A DNA stretch of 64,000 bases from Spirochaeta sp. UBA5339 (GCA_002408085.1 DHQL01000024.1:131813-195812), one strand, 5' to 3'; numbered from the stretch's first letter, positions 33,211 through 42,814 are shown. Numbers and translations: made by a program. The notes: generated by a model not told the origin, from the sequence alone.

Positions 33211-35120
33211 TATCACCTGCTGTATCACTCTTTCTCTATTTTTATCTCAACTCTTCAGGACCCCTCTGGTTTGTCATTCTCCCTGATCTTCCCATTGCCG
33301 CGGCCTATATTCTCTACCGGCTGCGCCGGAAAGCAGGTACCTCGGGAGAGACAGCGGGAGAGTTCCTGAAATCAGAGCGTGTGATGGCGGGTATTATTCT
33401 ACTGCTCTACCTCCTTCTAATTGCCGGGTTTCTGCTCTTTATTCTGATCCTGCCGGAATCCCTCTATCAGGGCTGGCTTCGTCTTCTTGCGGCAGGCCGC
33501 CCGGGAGGTACAATTTCCTTCACCTTTGTTTATGCGGGAGGGCTGGTCAGCAGTCTGGGCGTCCTGGCTCTGATTCTCTGGAGAAACAGTCTTCAGGCCC
33601 TGCTGACTCTCTTTCTTCTCTGCACACTTGTAGGAATCATTCTCTACCCCCTGTGGCAGGTCTTTCTGATCTTTCTTGCTCTGCTGCTGTTTAAGATCTA
33701 TCTGGGTGCCCATGGAAAACTGACCCGGGCCGATATTCAGATCTCTCTTCTGGTCCTTCTGCCGGCATTGATGGCATTTATTCTGCCACTGAAGAGCAGC
33801 ATCCCCAGGGGGAGTACCCTGGTCGACGGTGTTTCGTCAAAGATTCAGGAGTCGGCTGCCCGGATGTTTCCCGGCCTGCCTCTCTTTCTTCAGATTCCCG
33901 GATACGGCTACAGCCATGACAAGGGCCGGTTTACCGGGGAAGCTCCCATACTTACGGAACACCCCGTTTTTACCCTGACTGAAAATTACAGAGGAGTTCT
34001 TTATTTAAGGAGCGGAGTATTCTACCGCTACTACAACGGGGGCTGGAGCCCCGATCCCCCCGGAGAGGCAAGGGCAGCAGGAAGTATCGACCCCACCCGG
34101 TATAGAACTCTGAACTTGACGGTGGAGACAGACCTCTACACCAGAGTCCCTCTGACTCCGGATACGGCATATTTTGTAAGAGACTCCATTCTCTATAACA
34201 CCGGTGGTGCCGGGAGCCTGGAACCGCCTGGGGAAGTCCCTCTGACAAGGGGGGAGACTATTACTCTTCTGGAAGGTCCACTTCCGGTTAATCGGGCAGA
34301 AGATATTGAGTATCAGCTTCAAAGGGCCTCTGCCGTGCCCTCTCTGTCGGATAAGGTTTCGGCACTTGCCGGAAGTCTTAGAGGGGAGAGTTCCGAAGAG
34401 AGTCTGGAGAATATCAGGGCTTTCCTGGCAGGCAGCTTTTCCTACACCCTTGAAACGGGGGCATCCGAGAGGATGGTGGATGATTTTCTCTTTACCTCCA
34501 GGAAGGGGTATTGTGTGCATTTCTCAACAGCAGCAGCCCTGCTGGCCAGGGCTCTGGAAATACCCGTACGTATGGCCGAGGGATTTCTGGTACAGATTCC
34601 TCCTGATCAGATGGGAGAGACCTATGCGGTCAGGGGGCTCAGCGCCCATCAGTGGCCGGAAATCTACAGTGAGGGCAGGGGATGGATTCCCTGGGAGGTG
34701 ACGCCGCCTTTTATATCACCGGGAGGCAGTGAAACAGAACTCAGTGATACTGCTGCAGAGGGGCAGATGGCGGAGGAAGATGAAGAGACCATGAGTTATT
34801 CCCCCCCGGCTGCTCTGGTTGTAATTGCTCTCGGGGCCGCTCTGGTACTGACGGGGGCCGCTGCCGCTTTCAAGGCAAGAGTGCGGGTGGATTTTGCATT
34901 ACGGGGAGCTGTCCGCAGAGCCCGCAGGAGGGGCGGTATTCCGTCTCCCGAAAGGATCGGCTGGGTCAGCTGGTACCGTCTCTGCCGGGATAATCCGGGG
35001 GCTCCTCAGAAAGGAGAGAGAGGACTGGAGCTGCTGCTCCGGTACTCTTACGATGAAGAGGAAATCAAGAGGTCCGAGAAGAAGGAGCTTCTCAGAGCAG
35101 TCCGCCGTCTTCGGTTTTAA
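33192..35120 (+). CDS. Membrane transglutaminase-like protein (TgpA-type)
   Basis: 642 residues from GTG at 33192 with GAGGAGG upstream. Several N-terminal membrane helices (residues 1-200), a periplasmic transglutaminase-like domain and one C-terminal helix (about 535-560) followed by a cytoplasmic tail. The catalytic cysteine is Cys441 (GYCVHFSTAAALLA) and histidine His486 (AHQWPEIY). The third residue, usually Asp in WDPTP, is Glu502 in WEVTPP, so activity may be altered. It is the last gene of the MoxR trio and overlaps the chemoreceptor gene by 29 bases at the 3' ends. Confidence 0.88.
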   Translation: MAALLLISPAVSLFLYFYLNSSGPLWFVILPDLPIAAAYILYRLRRKAGTSGETAGEFLKSERVMAGIILLLYLLLIAGFLLFILILPESLYQGWLRLLAAGRPGGTISFTFVYAGGLVSSLGVLALILWRNSLQALLTLFLLCTLVGIILYPLWQVFLIFLALLLFKIYLGAHGKLTRADIQISLLVLLPALMAFILPLKSSIPRGSTLVDGVSSKIQESAARMFPGLPLFLQIPGYGYSHDKGRFTGEAPILTEHPVFTLTENYRGVLYLRSGVFYRYYNGGWSPDPPGEARAAGSIDPTRYRTLNLTVETDLYTRVPLTPDTAYFVRDSILYNTGGAGSLEPPGEVPLTRGETITLLEGPLPVNRAEDIEYQLQRASAVPSLSDKVSALAGSLRGESSEESLENIRAFLAGSFSYTLETGASERMVDDFLFTSRKGYCVHFSTAAALLARALEIPVRMAEGFLVQIPPDQMGETYAVRGLSAHQWPEIYSEGRGWIPWEVTPPFISPGGSETELSDTAAEGQMAEEDEETMSYSPPAALVVIALGAALVLTGAAAAFKARVRVDFALRGAVRRARRRGGIPSPERIGWVSWYRLCRDNPGAPQKGERGLELLLRYSYDEEEIKRSEKKELLRAVRRLRF

Positions 35121-37206
35121 AGCGGTCCAGTGCCCGTTTCAGTTCCTCACTGTTTTCAGCAAGGCCGTTGGAGAGGTTTTTGACAAGATCCATGGCCGTC
35201 ACAATCTCCCTGGAGCCGACAACCGCCTCCTGGATACCTGAGAGAACGGTTCTGGATACATCGCCAATGGTCTCCATCTCCCTGTCCAGGTTTCCGGTGC
35301 CGGTGCTCATCATACCGGCGCTCTCCTTAATGCTGATTGTAATTTCGTTGAGCCGGCGGCTTGTTGTATCGATCTCCATGCTTCCGGTCATCAGCTCACT
35401 GGTGTTTCCGGCAATCTGATTCAGGGCCTCCACAAATTCTCTGACAACCCTGTCCATCTCGGTAAACACTGCCGATGCATCTCGGGTGCTGGTTACCGTT
35501 TCGTCTACACCGGCCCTGATCTCCTTGACCGAGGTATCGATTATTTTAACCGAATTTGAGGAGTTTTCTGCCAGTTTACGGATCTCATCGGCAACAACAG
35601 CAAATCCTCTTCCCGCATCCCCTGCATGGGCCGCCTCAATTGCCGCATTCATGGACAGAAGGTTGATCTGTCCGGCGATTCCACGGATGATGCCGGTCAT
35701 ATCCTCGATGGAGGCAAGGCGGGTTACAACATTTTCATTAAAGGTCCGGGTCAGCTCCTCAAGCCGGCTGCTTCCCATACGTGAGGTCTCTGTTAGCTGA
35801 TGGGCCACCTCCATCTTCTCCTGACTGATCCGGGCCACCTGTTTCAGGGAACCTGTCATCTGCAGAATAGATGCGGCTGTCTCCTCAACTATGGCTGCCT
35901 GCTCCTCTCTGATCTGGTTGAAATCGGCAACAGACCTGTCAATATTCAGAACTGATTCCGAGGAGCTGCTGATGCTGTCGTTCAGGCGCTGGATCTGCTG
36001 TTCTATTGATCTGAGATTTGCACTGATCTGGTTGATTGCCGCCGCCGTCTCCTCGGTGCTGACCAGAAGCTGGTCTTTTGTCTCCAGGGTGGTGTCGGCA
36101 TTGTGCTTGACCCTGTTGATCATATCTTTGAGGATACGGATAAAGTTGTTGAAATTTTTTGTCAGAAGAGTCAGTTCATCATTTTTACTGACCTCAAGGG
36201 TCCGTGTGAGGTCGCCGTCTCCCATGGCAATCTCCTTCAGAGACTGTGAGACACGTCCTATTCTTCCGGCGATCATATGGGATATCCCATAGACAATCAC
36301 AAGATTGAATACCAGAGTAGCAAGGACAAAGATGATAATCTGAAGTCTGAGGTTCTTCAGGGGGCTGTAGATAAGAGAGTCATCCATAATGGTGACAGCC
36401 TTCCATGAGAGAGAAGGAATGGTATTGTAAAAGACATTTGATTCATGTCCATCCAGGATGAACCTGCTGTGTCCGGCCTCATTCGACAGGGCTTCAGACA
36501 TATAACTGCTGCCCCCGTCATCCATAAGGTTCCGTACATCCTGCCCCACCAGATCAGGATCGCTGTGGGCAACGATGATTCCCTTTTCATCTATCAGGGC
36601 ATTCCTGGCTCCCTCTATTCTGTAATACTCAAGGAGTTCCAGCAGGTCTGTCAGATAGAGGTCCATGCCGATTACCCCTGCAAAGCGTCCTCTCGAATCA
36701 TAAAGGGGGGATGCGGCAGATATATTCAGCTCACCGGTCATGGCATCAATATAGTAGTCCGTAAATACCGTCTCTTTTTTCGATTCAGCCAGTGTATACC
36801 AGGGCCTGACTCTTGAGTCGAAATCGTCGGGGGCAACCCAGTCTCCACCGTAAATAAAGCTCCCGTCGGGAAGTCCTATATAGAAGGCTTCAACTCCGTA
36901 TTTCTCCGGATTTCCGGATAGATAACTGTTGCTGCCCGGACCGCCCTGAATGACCAGATTCAGGGTACCGTCTTTTTCAATAATTGTTTTTCTTGACTCA
37001 AGGGCCGCAGTCCGATGCTCCATCCAGTCATCGATCGACCCGCTCAGAACCTGGGTATTGAAGTCCATTGTTTGGAAAATATTGTCGTAGAGAGACTTCT
37101 TTTCACGGGAGTAAGTCAGCAGTCCGAAGATGGAAATCAGTAAAACAGCTGATACGCTGAAGTAGAAGGACATACTGTGCTTCATACTGAAGTGTTTATC
37201 TTTCAT
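35092..37206 (-). CDS. Methyl-accepting chemotaxis protein with dCache sensor
   Basis: 704 residues. One membrane helix at residues about 12-32, a periplasmic double-Cache domain (RVRPWYTLAESKKETVFTD and FAGVIGMDLYLTDLLELL) to about residue 280, a second helix, HAMP (about 300-360) and a signalling coiled coil with the hairpin tip AAHAGDAGRGFAVVADEIRK. dCache domains often sense amino acids or other small ligands; specificity is unknown. It has no CheR-binding tail. The ribosome-binding site AAAGGA (37220-37215) lies in one arm of a 14-bp inverted repeat. Confidence 0.93.
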   Translation of the reverse strand: MKDKHFSMKHSMSFYFSVSAVLLISIFGLLTYSREKKSLYDNIFQTMDFNTQVLSGSIDDWMEHRTAALESRKTIIEKDGTLNLVIQGGPGSNSYLSGNPEKYGVEAFYIGLPDGSFIYGGDWVAPDDFDSRVRPWYTLAESKKETVFTDYYIDAMTGELNISAASPLYDSRGRFAGVIGMDLYLTDLLELLEYYRIEGARNALIDEKGIIVAHSDPDLVGQDVRNLMDDGGSSYMSEALSNEAGHSRFILDGHESNVFYNTIPSLSWKAVTIMDDSLIYSPLKNLRLQIIIFVLATLVFNLVIVYGISHMIAGRIGRVSQSLKEIAMGDGDLTRTLEVSKNDELTLLTKNFNNFIRILKDMINRVKHNADTTLETKDQLLVSTEETAAAINQISANLRSIEQQIQRLNDSISSSSESVLNIDRSVADFNQIREEQAAIVEETAASILQMTGSLKQVARISQEKMEVAHQLTETSRMGSSRLEELTRTFNENVVTRLASIEDMTGIIRGIAGQINLLSMNAAIEAAHAGDAGRGFAVVADEIRKLAENSSNSVKIIDTSVKEIRAGVDETVTSTRDASAVFTEMDRVVREFVEALNQIAGNTSELMTGSMEIDTTSRRLNEITISIKESAGMMSTGTGNLDREMETIGDVSRTVLSGIQEAVVGSREIVTAMDLVKNLSNGLAENSEELKRALDRFKTEDGGLL

Positions 37207-37213
37207 TGCCTGT

Positions 37214-37280
37214 ATCCTTTCAGGATGGTTAATTGAATATCCTGCCTGTATTCACTTAATTATATTCATTCTGAAAGGAT
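37214..37280 (-). promoter_or_regulatory. Hairpin burying the chemoreceptor Shine-Dalgarno site
   Basis: Fourteen bases at 37267-37280 pair with 37214-37227 with a single G-U and no mismatch, around a 39-base loop. On the minus-strand mRNA the second arm contains AAAGGA, 8 bases before the ATG at 37206. The first arm may also act as the 3' end of the preceding tldE transcript. Confidence 0.5.
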
Positions 37281-37294
37281 TGGCAAAGGACGGT

Positions 37295-38593
37295 TCAGCC
37301 TCCTGCAAGGGAGGCTCCCGGAATCATTATGTGCCGGGGACCCGAATAGTTCTCCTTTTCCAGCTTCTCACTGGAGAGGTAGATCTCTTTATGCACATCA
37401 AAGAGGGATGCAGAAATTGAAGCTCCCGTCAAAGCTGTCTCTTCCTTGCCGTTAAAGTACCTGGCCAGCCGTACCTCCCCTCCGAAGTTTCCGGTTACAG
37501 AGTCCATTTGAAAGTCGGAAAAAGCCAGAATTTCAACGTGGGGCTCCCTCCGCCACTCTTCCACCGACCGGGAGCCGCAGGAAACAATGGTGTTCTCGAT
37601 GCACCCTACGGGTTCCTCCTTAAGATAGAAGGCATACTGAGCGGGGCCGTGATAGTTCAGAATCTTTCCCTTCTTATAGATCCTTGTCTCTTTCAGAAGG
37701 ACACCGTCCCTGTCTACGGGAGACGAAGAGGGAGAACCGGCAAGAGAGGGCGTCAGGGTTATGTCGATCAGGTCACCCCGTACTTCAGAGCCCTGGAAGA
37801 CTTCTCCCTTTTTACCCTTTGCTGTTCCCTCATAGACCCCCTGTATATTGGAGTGGGTCCTGTAGAAGTCCATGATTTCTCTGACAGCCTCTTCGCCCAG
37901 GATAATATTGATATTTCTCAACTCCGGGGCTTCCGAGGCGGCGGCCCTGAGACGGCAGTTTTCAATTTGCCGGCGGCATTCACTCTCTATCAGTTCACCC
38001 GAATAGTCAGAAAAAGAGAACATGTTATAGAGTTCTACGGATCTGCCGTGTTCGTTCCAGTCGCAGATCAGTTCAATATCTCCTTTATGGTCATCGAAGG
38101 TGCAATCGCTGCCTTCTGAGGAGATAAATCGGCTGTAGAAACTGTTAAGGAAGACTTCGCAGGAGTTTATACCTCCTTTGCTGTGAGTATCGGTGACAAA
38201 GAGACTTTCACCCATATCCCGAAGCAGAGCTGTTCTGTCACTCTCACTGAGTCTGCTTTCCGGCCCCTTGAACCTCCCGGTTACAGGAGAGGGGAGGGGG
38301 TACCAGGGGTTTTTGACATGGGAGGCTGCACCGTAGGCTCCGTTCAGTTTTTCTCTGATCTCATCCCTCTCCATACCTCTGTCCAGGGTAAGGGTTGCAG
38401 AGCCCCGGTATTTCCTGTCTTTCTCAAAGTGGTCTCTGTACACCGTAATGGTATATTTTGTGACGTCCTTCGACCGGAACATATCCATGTTTCTACGGAT
38501 AAAGAACAACTCATCAGACCTGCTCTGCTTCTCAAGAACAGTCCAGTGTTCGATTCCCGCTTCATTAAGCAGTTGTATGATTGTGTCGGTCAT
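37295..38593 (-). CDS. TldE/PmbA-like subunit of the TldD/TldE protease
   Basis: 432 residues. PmbA/TldA family; the C-terminal part has LARYFNGKEETALTGASISA. It lacks the HExxxH metal motif, as expected for the non-catalytic TldE partner. Its ATG overlaps the TldD stop (TAATG). TldD/TldE form a heterodimeric protease that trims leader peptides of modified peptides such as microcin B17 and degrades some antitoxins. No such peptide gene is seen nearby. Confidence 0.85.
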   Translation of the reverse strand: MTDTIIQLLNEAGIEHWTVLEKQSRSDELFFIRRNMDMFRSKDVTKYTITVYRDHFEKDRKYRGSATLTLDRGMERDEIREKLNGAYGAASHVKNPWYPLPSPVTGRFKGPESRLSESDRTALLRDMGESLFVTDTHSKGGINSCEVFLNSFYSRFISSEGSDCTFDDHKGDIELICDWNEHGRSVELYNMFSFSDYSGELIESECRRQIENCRLRAAASEAPELRNINIILGEEAVREIMDFYRTHSNIQGVYEGTAKGKKGEVFQGSEVRGDLIDITLTPSLAGSPSSSPVDRDGVLLKETRIYKKGKILNYHGPAQYAFYLKEEPVGCIENTIVSCGSRSVEEWRREPHVEILAFSDFQMDSVTGNFGGEVRLARYFNGKEETALTGASISASLFDVHKEIYLSSEKLEKENYSGPRHIMIPGASLAGG

Positions 38594-39999
38594 TATGCGA
38601 GCCTTCCTTTTGTCTTGATATATGGGCCTCCGGTGGATGTCTTTACCAGCTCCTTATACCCCTTGCCGCAGGCGCCTGAACCGGAAAGCTGAAAGTCAGG
38701 ACTGACCATGGAAATGGCTTTCAGAAGATCCGGTACAAAGCCTGTCAGGTAGACAGGGGAGACGATCCTTCCGGTCAGTTTTCCGCCGATAATCTCTCTT
38801 CCCTTTACGGCAACACACTGAATCCCCCAGTTTTTGGGGTCTTCCATGCCGCTGGAGAAGTTTTCAAGGAGATATCCCTTCTCGATGGATGAGATCATCT
38901 GTTCCAGGGAGTCGTTTCCGGGGCTGAAGAAGGTGTTGGTCATTCGGGAGTAGGCCTTCCGCTCAAAGGACTCCCGCTTTCCGTTCCCCGTGGGAGCCGT
39001 TCCCAGTCTTCCGGCGGAGAGCTGGTCCGAGATTCCTGCCTTGAGGATTCCCCTGTCGATAATCAGAGTATCCGATGCCCTGCTGCCCTCATCATCAAAG
39101 AGGTAGGATGAGACCTGTTCGGCCGCTGCGGCACCGTCGTGCATGTTCACCTTGTCGGAGGCCACGGGTTTTTCCATATACTCCTCGGCCAGGGCCCTCT
39201 TTTTGACAAACATATCCATCTCAACACCATGACCGAAGGCCTCATGGGCAATAAGGCCCGCCATGGCGGGATCGCAGATAATATCGTACTCTCCTGGGAC
39301 AAGACGCTCCGAGTCCAGAAGGTCGGCAACCTCATCGACAGCGTCCTTTACACCCTCTTTCATCTCATCAAGGAGTTCACTCCCCTTGAGTCCCGAGAAG
39401 GCCCTGTAGGTATACTTCATACCTTTTTCATTCTGTCCGATGGGTACTAGGTATCCCTGTGACCAGAGATAGCTTTGTTCCAGGTTCTTTTCCGGGGAAA
39501 TAAAGATTTTGGATATATGGGCATATTCAAAGAGGACTCTGAAATCAATCAGGAAACCTGCCAGGGACAGCCCTTTCTGCATCAGAGCATCAAGGGAGTT
39601 CAGGACCACCCCGGGATCACTCGGGATCTCTCCGATTTCGGCAAAACGGCTTTCCATCCACTCTTCTTCAACAGGAGTTGGGCAGGGGGCGGCAGGGAAG
39701 AGAGCAGACAGCTTTCGGGCTTCTTCGGCGCTCTTTCTGATGTTTGGGGCGGTTTGGCCGTCAAGGGTGTTGAATGAGTATTCACTGCAGCTGCCGCCGT
39801 CGATTATTCTGCAGACAAAACCCCGTTCCGCCCAGGATGACTCTCTTACGGAGCTTCCCGACCGGCCATGCTGGAAACGGGTTCCTTTTGTATCGCAGCC
39901 AAGGATCGAGACATATTCAAATTCCTGAGAAAGTTCACGGACAAGTTTTTCAACGCCGGCCTTGTGTTTCAGCAGGAAAGAGGACATTTGAAGTTTCAT
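38593..39999 (-). CDS. tldD: TldD metalloprotease subunit
   Basis: 468 residues. The zinc motif is HEAFGHGVE: His252, Glu253 and His257, with further Glu260, matching the HExxxH site of TldD. The C-terminal part has GIQCVAVKGREIIGGKLTG and the terminal GSGACGKGY. Cytoplasmic, active with the downstream TldE-like subunit. The start at 39999 has AGGAG upstream. It is well separated from the TetR/MATE pair. Confidence 0.9.
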   Translation of the reverse strand: MKLQMSSFLLKHKAGVEKLVRELSQEFEYVSILGCDTKGTRFQHGRSGSSVRESSWAERGFVCRIIDGGSCSEYSFNTLDGQTAPNIRKSAEEARKLSALFPAAPCPTPVEEEWMESRFAEIGEIPSDPGVVLNSLDALMQKGLSLAGFLIDFRVLFEYAHISKIFISPEKNLEQSYLWSQGYLVPIGQNEKGMKYTYRAFSGLKGSELLDEMKEGVKDAVDEVADLLDSERLVPGEYDIICDPAMAGLIAHEAFGHGVEMDMFVKKRALAEEYMEKPVASDKVNMHDGAAAAEQVSSYLFDDEGSRASDTLIIDRGILKAGISDQLSAGRLGTAPTGNGKRESFERKAYSRMTNTFFSPGNDSLEQMISSIEKGYLLENFSSGMEDPKNWGIQCVAVKGREIIGGKLTGRIVSPVYLTGFVPDLLKAISMVSPDFQLSGSGACGKGYKELVKTSTGGPYIKTKGRLA

Positions 40000-40063
40000 A
40001 GTATTTCTCCTGACATCTTTTTAACATCAGGAGAGAACTGTTGTAAAGGAGTAGTTTCCCGGA

Positions 40064-40603
40064 TCAGATAAAGCGGTTGATCAGTTCATCAATAAACAAT
40101 TTATCATCGGCTCCGTTCTGCATCAGGTGGTCAACCAGAATAATCATTATCCACCGGCAGTTAAGGTCAAGAACCTTATCTGAAGCACCGCTGTTTCTAC
40201 TGCTGCTTTTAAGGATCATCTTCAGGCGGTCCGAGATATCTGTAAATACACTAAGCTGTGCCTGACTGTAGCTACTGGGCAGGATGTTTGTACCGTAGAG
40301 TTTGATACCGAGCCCGTTTCTGGACTTAACCTCTTCTTTAAATAGTTTGATGAAATTCTTCAGATCTTCTTCTGCCCCCACCAGAGGCAGGCTTAACAGT
40401 TTATTAAGAGTGCCAGTCCAACTGGCCACAAAAAGCTCTTCCAACAGGGCCTGATGTGAGGGGAAGTAATTGTAAAGAGTTCCTACAGCAATGCCTGTAT
40501 GATCGGCAAGCCGACGCATTGTACAGGCATCAAGACCTTCCTCTCTGATAAGTGTTTCTGCAGAGTGAAGTATCTCCTCTTTGGTTCTAATTTTGTACCG
40601 CAT
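40064..40603 (-). CDS. TetR-family transcriptional regulator
   Basis: 179 residues. Residues about 8-55 are the TetR helix-turn-helix, with CTMRRLADHTGIAVGTLYNYFPSHQALLEE. The ligand-binding half is not recognised. It starts 17 bases inside the end of the MATE gene, so it is expressed with it; autoregulation of the MATE operon in response to exported drugs is the likely role. Palindromes near the operon promoter are candidate operators. Confidence 0.9.
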   Translation of the reverse strand: MRYKIRTKEEILHSAETLIREEGLDACTMRRLADHTGIAVGTLYNYFPSHQALLEELFVASWTGTLNKLLSLPLVGAEEDLKNFIKLFKEEVKSRNGLGIKLYGTNILPSSYSQAQLSVFTDISDRLKMILKSSSRNSGASDKVLDLNCRWIMIILVDHLMQNGADDKLFIDELINRFI

Positions 40604-41966
40604 TTATAATCCCGTAATTTAGTTTCTCCTCCCCTTTCAACTTTCTCAGAAGGGGAATAACAAAGGCTATTGAGATTATAAATGTTAAGACATCCGCAGC
40701 TGTCTGTGCAAGTAATACACCTGAACTGCCGTAAATTTTACCCATAAAGATGATTAATGGGATCAAAATGAACCCCTGTCTGGCTGTACTGAGTACAAGA
40801 GACTCAAAACCGCGGCCCAGAGCCTGGAAAAGCACGGTTATTGTATTTGAGAAACTATATAGAATCAGACCGAAGGCATAGGCCTTGAGGCCCAGTATTC
40901 CATAGGCCGTGACCTCTTTGCTGGCCTTGAAGATATCCATTATGGTATTTGCGCCGAAAAGCAGGATCACAGCATTCAGAACCATCATTACAGCACCCGC
41001 TTTGAGGGCATAAAAGAAGGACTGACGGGCTCTTGTAATGTTCCCGGCACCCTGGTTGAATCCGATAACCGGTTGTGCTCCCTGTCCAAGACCGAAGATA
41101 ATATAGGTTGGCAGCATGGTTACCCGCAGCAGAACACCTGTTGTCGCCAGCAGATCGGCTCCGCCGTAGATAATCGCATACTGGTTCATAACAGCCATGG
41201 AGAGGCTGAAGAGAAGCTGTTTGAAAAAGGTGGGGATTCCCACGGTGAGAGTGCCCTTCAGAAGCTCCCATTTCATTGTTATGTACCCGAACTTAAGAGT
41301 GCAGACTGTTATCTGTCTTAAATAGAAGGTCAGGAGAATGGCTGTTGTTGTTCCCTGGGAGAGGGTCGTTGCAATGGCGGCACCCTGAATTCCCCATCCG
41401 AAGGTGAAGATAAAGAGAGGGTCCAGAATAATATTGAGAACGGCTCCCGCTGCCATGCCGTACATGGAGAGAACAGCGCTTCCTTCGGCTCTCATCAGAT
41501 TGTTCATTACCATATTGGCAATAAGAAACATACCGCCCAGTATTATGTAGAAACCGTACTCTTCGGCCAGGGTATATATATCGGAAGTGGCACCGAAGAA
41601 CACCAGGACCTCATGGAGAAAAAGAAGGTTCATAATAATAAAAAGAATACCTGTGATGACTCCGATCAGCAGCAGTGTGGAACTCAGGCAGGAGGCTTTC
41701 TCAAAGTCTTTCTGTCCAAGCAGTCTGGAGAGCACAGCACCTCCGCCGACACCTATGGCCAGTCCGATTGAGGAGGCCAGCATAATTATGGGCATAACGA
41801 TCTGTGTCGCTCCGGTTGCTTCTGTACCTATCCAGGCAACAAACATTGTATCGACTATATTGTAAAGGGCCATTATGATCAGTCCGCCAATGGCCGGCAT
41901 TGATATTGTATTAACAGCCTTGTGAATGAGCGCGCTTTCCATAAGGCTGATTCTTGAATCTTTCAC
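40587..41966 (-). CDS. MATE-family multidrug efflux transporter
   Basis: 459 residues if read from GTG at 41966, which has AAGAAGG upstream and gives a leader of about 43 bases; a TTG at 41999 is possible but sits only 10 bases after the predicted transcript start. Twelve membrane helices; the N-terminal repeat shows MALYNIVDTMFVAWIGTEAT and the second half FGLGQGAQPVIGFNQGAG, both typical of MATE exporters. It is a sodium- or proton-coupled drug extruder. The gene is followed immediately by the TetR regulator. Confidence 0.88.
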   Translation of the reverse strand: MKDSRISLMESALIHKAVNTISMPAIGGLIIMALYNIVDTMFVAWIGTEATGATQIVMPIIMLASSIGLAIGVGGGAVLSRLLGQKDFEKASCLSSTLLLIGVITGILFIIMNLLFLHEVLVFFGATSDIYTLAEEYGFYIILGGMFLIANMVMNNLMRAEGSAVLSMYGMAAGAVLNIILDPLFIFTFGWGIQGAAIATTLSQGTTTAILLTFYLRQITVCTLKFGYITMKWELLKGTLTVGIPTFFKQLLFSLSMAVMNQYAIIYGGADLLATTGVLLRVTMLPTYIIFGLGQGAQPVIGFNQGAGNITRARQSFFYALKAGAVMMVLNAVILLFGANTIMDIFKASKEVTAYGILGLKAYAFGLILYSFSNTITVLFQALGRGFESLVLSTARQGFILIPLIIFMGKIYGSSGVLLAQTAADVLTFIISIAFVIPLLRKLKGEEKLNYGIINAVQN

Positions 41967-42015
41967 TACTACCTTCTTATCAATATGAACATTGTTCAAT
42001 TATTGGTAAGCTTCA

Positions 42016-42044
42016 TTTTTAAAGGAATACCCGACAGCTGTCAA
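42016..42044 (-). promoter_or_regulatory. Promoter of the MATE-TetR operon with a palindrome over -35
   Basis: On the minus strand TTGACA (42044-42039), 17-base spacer, TAAAAA (42021-42016). GACAGCTGTC (42033-42042), a perfect 10-base palindrome, overlaps the -35, a good position for the TetR repressor. Confidence 0.55.
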
Positions 42045-42130
42045 TGGCAGTTGACGACGGTTTGAAAAAATAAATCGGCAGTTGCCCGAATTATTAAGAA
42101 TCTGTAAAAAAAATTGAAGAAACAATAGAA

Positions 42131-42143
42131 CCCGAATTTCGGG
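42131..42143. promoter_or_regulatory. Palindrome CCCGAATTTCGGG between divergent genes
   Basis: Perfect 13-base palindrome (6-1-6), 48 bases before the exported-protein gene and about 100 bases upstream of the MATE promoter. Could be an operator for either side. Confidence 0.35.
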
Positions 42144-42191
42144 GGGGAAGGGGATTCAGAAAATTGGAGAATAGGGTTAGAATAGTAAACT

Positions 42192-42809
42192 ATGAACAGT
42201 TTTCGTCTTCCCATGGTCATTATGCTCCTTGCCGTTTCCGTTCTTCCCCTGGCCGCTGAACGGATCACATTCAACACGGTCTACAGAGATGATAAGGTCT
42301 ATGAGAGCCGGGGCTCTGTTCTGATTGAAGGGGACAGAGAGGAACTGAGTTCAATCCTTCTGGATACCTGGAACTATAACAACTGGGTTCTGAAAGGACT
42401 TGATGGAACAGGTGAAGGGGCAGAGGCTCTTCCCGCATTTCTTGTAGAAATAATCCCTGATGAACAGGACAGCAGAAATTTCACTATTATCTATAATCTG
42501 AACCGTTTCATGAAGCTGAAGGGCCTCAAGGCTCCCTTTCGCACCGAGTGGGATCTTGATGCATCAGGTCTTCTGAACTCCCTGAGTTTTATCTATACCG
42601 GTAAAACCGCCTTTCTGAAGGAGGCCAGCTATTCCTTTGTTGTGAGAGAGAGGGAGGACAGTCAGATAAACCTTGAGTTTATCTGTGAGGCAAGACTGGC
42701 GGGGATACTGGACATCTTTTTTACTATTCCCAGCTATGATTACAATATGGGCTTTTATATTGAAGGACTTTCAGGAAATCTTGTAAAGAAACTGGAACAG
42801 AGTTCCTGA
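42192..42809 (+). CDS. Exported protein of unknown function, START/SRPBCC-like
   Basis: 205 residues with an N-terminal signal peptide (hydrophobic core to about VLPLAAE). The mature part, with FRTEWDLDASGLLNSLSFIYTG and NLEFICEARLAGILDIFFTI, resembles in outline the alpha/beta helix-grip (SRPBCC) fold, but I cannot name a family. It ends 6 bases before the convergent HD-GYP gene and stands alone as a unit. The upstream region is shared with the MATE promoter. Confidence 0.75.
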   Translation: MNSFRLPMVIMLLAVSVLPLAAERITFNTVYRDDKVYESRGSVLIEGDREELSSILLDTWNYNNWVLKGLDGTGEGAEALPAFLVEIIPDEQDSRNFTIIYNLNRFMKLKGLKAPFRTEWDLDASGLLNSLSFIYTGKTAFLKEASYSFVVREREDSQINLEFICEARLAGILDIFFTIPSYDYNMGFYIEGLSGNLVKKLEQSS

Positions 42810-42814
42810 CTTCA

